Assembly: GCA_022453515.1 (NCBI GenBank)
Contig: JAJNNY010000025.1
Span: 434,001-498,000 of the forward strand
DNA: 64,000 bases
Reading direction: 5' to 3'
From: Astrocystis sublimbata
Taxonomy: Eukaryota > Ascomycota > Sordariomycetes > Xylariales > Xylariaceae
The position numbers and the translations under genes are program-made. Positions within the stretch are counted from its first letter, which is position 1, and each line of letters opens with the position of its first letter. The notes under the pieces are model-generated. The model made no database searches and was not told the origin of the DNA. It worked only from the letters and a program-made list of their open reading frames with translations. Positions 60,426 to 64,000 of the stretch are shown here, piece by piece.

Positions 60426-61215
60426 TAGTCAACACACTCTGGCTGCACGGAATACTTGTCCGACTCGGAATGTGATGTGTACATACGTCATCCTCAAGGT
60501 GGCCTCATTATTACTAATTTGACAGCTGCAGCCGGTTTTCGTGACGATGTCAACACTCTGGGATTTCAGTGGCTTGATCTCAGGTATTAGGGCTATCTTG
60601 GTGATGAACTAACTATCGGGCCTTATTTCTATGTAGACAATTAATTGAGAGCTGTCTTTCGCTTCTATGACAACAAGCAACGTGCTTTTCTAAACGGCCT
60701 GATAGCCCAAAATCTACCGGTGAGCGACCGGTCAGCCAAGCAATCAATTGTTCTTCTAAACCTTTAACGCAACACTAGGCTAGATGACACGCCATTCTCT
60801 CAATTGGCATTTGTTAGAACTTCATATGACCCCCTCGTGATCGCTGTCCCCGCAAGATTAACCAAAAACCCCTTGCGTCTTTGCGAGAGGACTGGGACAT
60901 CTCGGTGGTTTTTTACAGTCATGGATCCCAGTCAAAAGGGCCAGCTGCTCCGTCTATCAGTCTTATGAGACCGTTTACCTTGAAGACTATCTGCCGGTCA
61001 ACAATCTCAACTATATGGCGCTAATCGACCATTTTATTAAGGACATGCACATACATCTACCAGCTCCGCCCACGAAGCTTTCTATTTGACATGCTTGGGA
61101 AGACACCCACCCCCCAGGATCGCCACATGTCCTGCTTTCGAAAGATCATTGTGTCTCTATTATAGACACGTCGCACTCGGCCAAAAAAAGCGATCAACCT
61201 CTCAAAAGTTTTTAA
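60426..61215 (+). pseudogene. Decayed coding relic of unknown protein
   Basis: Three successive plus-strand frames give protein-like sequence. The first, about 60426-60719, reads smoothly (for example GGLIITNLTAAAGFRDDVN and LTIGPYFYVDN) but is broken by a TAG and a TAA, each at a position where CAG/CAA or CGA would fit. An intron-like segment (GTGAGC at 60720, ACACTAG ending 60778) follows. The second frame (60780 to about 60965) starts LDDTPFSQLAFVRTSYDPLV; the third (about 60935-61090) includes YLEDYLPVNNLNYMALIDH. The changes of frame and the C-to-T type stops suggest an inactivated gene or repeat mutated by RIP. I cannot name the family. Confidence 0.5.
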
Positions 61216-61979
61216 GCTCCGAATCGAAGATTGCAGCCAGACTCATTCCAGTCATAACTGATTCTGCTGTTCAGCTACATGCATGAATGAATATTATCGG
61301 GTGACTTCAGCACATCAAGTTGGAAAACGATAGGATGACTGCATTCCACGGAGCATGGAGATGAAGAGGGACCAGTTCTCCCTTCAACGCGAACAAATTG
61401 CCGCTAAGCGTCTACCGCTACCCGCAATCTGCTCGGACCAATCCATCAATTGGCGGCAGCCGTTGGCTCACTAGATGAACACTAATACCACAATCGCATC
61501 ATTAATCATTCGTTGGTTCACCCGGCATATGAGAAATGGATCGTGTATGAACGCTGAAAAAACCAGTCTATTGTACAGCCCCGTCGGGATGTGCCGCCCT
61601 AAGTTCTTCCTCTAGATGTTTGTCTGTCTTCTGTCTCTATCGTTGATGCGTCATCTACTGCGAACATTTTCGTAAGAATCATTAGGCCCTTCTTCGTATG
61701 GCCCTTGTTTCCCAAAGCCATTCGACGCAACCAGCGAAGCCTGCAGATCCGCCCAGCCACTGCCCAGTCTAAATGACACACAAAAGGAGCCAGCGGAACC
61801 GCCCAGGGATATCATGATGTTCTGCTTCAAAAATACCGGTGACAGGGCTCTTCCAAAGTCCAGTGCAACCGGACTCTCGGGTTGGTGGAGTTATCCGAGT
61901 GTCACCATTTGCCCGTTATTAATTTTCAACTGCACTATCGACCACCGAGCCCTTGTGTATGTACTGATTGGGGATACGC
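61216..61979. other. Intergenic region downstream of the phosphate carrier
   Basis: About 760 bp without a supported frame. It includes the 3' end of the carrier transcript. Confidence 0.45.
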
Positions 61980-63101
61980 TTATTTGGAGATCTCGACACC
62001 TCCGGTGGCGCCGAGCGCCTTCTTAATGTCACCGTAGATGGCGAACTGACCAGCGGTCAGGGTACCAACCATGAAGAGACGGGCACCGATACCAGTGTAC
62101 GAGCCACGGAGACCGAGCTCCTTGGCAATCTTGATCAGACGGCTGGTGGTTCCCTCACCGGGAAGGCCCTTGGATTTGTTGATCTTGGAAAGCATGGTGT
62201 CGGCGGGCTGAGAAACGAGGGCGGCGGCGAAACCGGCGATCAGACCAGAACCCAGGTTGACAGTAGTCTGCATGCCGTCGGATAGGGTGTTCTTGGGGTA
62301 CTTGCGGAAGACGGCCTCGGCAACCTTCTCGAAGACGACGAACTTGGCCATGGTGTAGGGAACCCTGTGGGGCATGTGAGCAAAGACCGGAAGCAGTATT
62401 CTAGGGTAAAGTAGACTTACTGCTTGAACAGGATGGGTCCGAAACCGGCGTAGAAAGCGCCGAAACCCTCCTGCTTCAGCATCTTGCTGAAGCCGCCAAC
62501 GAGACCATTGGCGTAGGTGGGCTCGGAAACGAGACGAATGCGGGTGGCCTCGAGGGGGCAGAGAGCAATATCGGCGAAGAACTCGGCGGCGGCGGACGAG
62601 GCCAGGTAGACACCAGTGCGGTAGTTGCTGGCGTTCTCGATGCCGACGAGGTTGATGGCCTGCTGCTTGAAGAACTCGTAACCACCGAACTTGAAAGCAC
62701 CCTGGAGGAAGTAGCCAGCGAATGTAGGACCAATACCGGTCAGCAGGGCACCACCACCCTCCTTGGCGATGACTTGGCGGAAACCGCCGATGAGACCGCG
62801 GTTGTAGGTGGCAGGGTCGAGCTGGATTCTCGTCTTGACGCTGTCGAAGGCGCATTAGCTACGGGGCATGGGATTCGGGGTGGGTGACGTCGGTCCGATG
62901 CGGGTGCAGTCCCTCTCGGGCCTGTGCTCGGGGTCAAACATACACATCGACGGGGGTCAGAGCACCGTGGGTGACGGAGCAGCAGATGGCACCGGCAATG
63001 GCGAATCTGGAGTAGAGAGCGACACCGCTGAGCTGGCCGGGGGCGGCGGCGGCAGCAGCGCGGGCAGCGGCGTCGACCTTGTTGGCAGCTTCGGAGGCCA
63101 T
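61980..63101 (-). CDS. MIR1: Mitochondrial phosphate carrier, MIR1-like
   Basis: Three exons (63101-62944, 62840-62421, 62364-61980) give 320 residues. The introns are 103 bp (CTAAT branch) and 56 bp. The protein has the three tandem repeats of mitochondrial carriers, each with its P-x-D/E-x-x-K/R signature: PVDVVK, PLEATR and PADTMLSK. Segments [19 protein letters not shown] and FFKQ identify the phosphate carrier branch, which imports inorganic phosphate with protons for ATP synthesis. The short Ala-rich N-terminus (about residues 9-22) precedes the first helix [12 protein letters not shown]. The sequence is strongly codon-biased toward C-ending codons, as expected of a highly expressed gene. 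The first junction rests on the DVVK motif: GT of exon 1 plus C of exon 2 restores it. Confidence 0.95.
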
Positions 63102-64000
63102 TGTAGACGACAATATATTAAACTGTTGAGGGAGAGGGAGAGGGGAGGGGGAAGACGACGGGGCCTAATTCCACGGCTGGCGATGGAGGTTGGATGTGAA
63201 CAGGACGGTAGACCACAGGGCACGAGGTGGAAAAGATGGACAGGTTGCTGAGGCTTTTTCTCGGGACGCTAATAGGAAAATAGGAAAAGCGGGTAAGTTG
63301 GCCAGGTACGTACTCAGGCTTGTCAGGGCCTGTCGAGCCTGTTTCGAGGGTTCGGCTCAAGTTCTCTCTGCCAAGCGGGCGATTCACAGTTTTTTCCTCG
63401 CCTGTGATTGGATGGTTCGGGACATGACGGGAGCTTGCCCTGAGGGCCTGAGTCGCGGCCCACCCTGGCTCACGGAGACAGGGAGTTTCTCGGGCGGGTC
63501 AAGCTAGGAGCTAGGTAGGTCCCCCCCCAGTCACAGCACAGTAACGCAATTTGTGTGGAACACCGATAACTCCGTCTGTGACGCCATCGCATCGCACAGC
63601 GCATCACACCTCACCGCACCCAGTACCTTAGGTACTTAATTACCTACATAAGGTATTTATTTGATGTGGCTCAGGAATACTGATATGTACTTAATCCAGC
63701 TGTCCCTCCTAGGAAGTCCCTAAGGTCAAGATGAATCAGTGGGAGCAACAGCCTCGCACCCGAAACTTAGGGGTAGGTAGTAGGTAGTAAATCTGGACGA
63801 TAAGCAAATGCCCTGCCAGTAGGAACCCTTGCAGCAACCACCTGGCTGCCGAGCCCTCTCCGATTCGTTCCTTTAGCTCCATTTTTAGTTCTCCGACTGG
63901 CACTTCACAAACCTGACCGACTCAATCGTCGCTCTCCGCAGGCAATTGGCCTTGATTCACCTAAGGTTTCAATGAAAAAGACACTCTCAGCCTCTCAGGT
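63102..64000. other. Upstream region of the phosphate carrier gene
   Basis: About 900 bp to the window edge. A GA-rich tract (63125-63160) lies in the likely leader. TACCTTAGGTA-type motifs are at 63623-63656, and GTAGGTAGTAGGTAG is near 63773-63788. Short frames have no domain. Confidence 0.45.
63623..63656. repeat. TACCTTAGGTA-type motifs, two adjoining copies
   Basis: AGTACCTTAGGTACT followed by TACCTACATAAGGTA, about 520-550 bp upstream of the phosphate carrier start codon. Confidence 0.6.

Noticed and set aside
1..64000. CRISPR arrays, prokaryotic operons, intact transposons
   Set aside because: None seen. The direct repeats present are simple tracts or the short TACCTAGGTA motif, and intron-rich genes point to a fungal nucleus.

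Overview
The window is nuclear DNA of a filamentous ascomycete (Pezizomycotina, most likely Sordariomycetes). The protein-coding genes are interrupted by short introns (about 50-135 bp) with GTRNGT donors and CTRAY-type branch points. The gene set is fungal: a NUC-2/PHO81 phosphate sensor, a CUE5-type autophagy receptor, VTI1, SEC17, RRP12, COX11 and a MIR1 carrier. A nuclear tRNA-Leu(AAG) carries the usual short intron. Species cannot be named from the sequence alone. All gene models here were built by hand from reading frames and splice signals; no alignment or database search was run.

Layout. 0-2.3 kb: a type-B carboxylesterase (+). 5.2-14.7 kb: two single-pass membrane proteins on the minus strand with look-alike transmembrane segments, separated by a gene-poor, partly decayed stretch with one weak small-gene candidate. 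16.2-20.5 kb: a divergent pair, a DHX35-like DEAH helicase (-) and a CUE5-like ubiquitin/Atg8 adaptor (+). 22.2-24.2 kb: a lone cytochrome P450 in six exons. 24.2-28.9 kb: almost empty. 28.9-32.5 kb: the NUC-2/PHO81 orthologue (SPX, ankyrin repeats, GDPD-like end), whose start codon is itself split by an intron. 33-42 kb: a small multi-pass membrane protein, COX11, a divergent kinase-like protein and an FAD-dependent amine-oxidase-like protein, all on the minus strand. 43.7-54.9 kb: VTI1 (+), RRP12 (-), SEC17 (-), tRNA-Leu (-), a BTB-domain protein (-) and a GatC/Gta3-like mitochondrial protein (+). 55.3-58.0 kb: a DUF726 (TMCO4/Mil1-type) alpha/beta-hydrolase-fold protein (-). 60.4-61.2 kb: a decayed gene relic. 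62-63.1 kb: the mitochondrial phosphate carrier (-).

These are mostly unrelated housekeeping genes, not a cluster. There are loose themes. VTI1 and SEC17 are both parts of SNARE-mediated membrane fusion. COX11, the GatC-like protein and the phosphate carrier are mitochondrial. NUC-2 and the phosphate carrier both concern phosphate. I saw no mobile element with intact ends, no CRISPR array and no bacterial-type operon.

The most unusual features are the intron inside the nuc-2 start codon, where unspliced RNA would read AUG-UAA; a palindromic TACCTAGGTA-type motif repeated in many 5' flanks; and a glycine where the catalytic serine is expected in the DUF726 protein.
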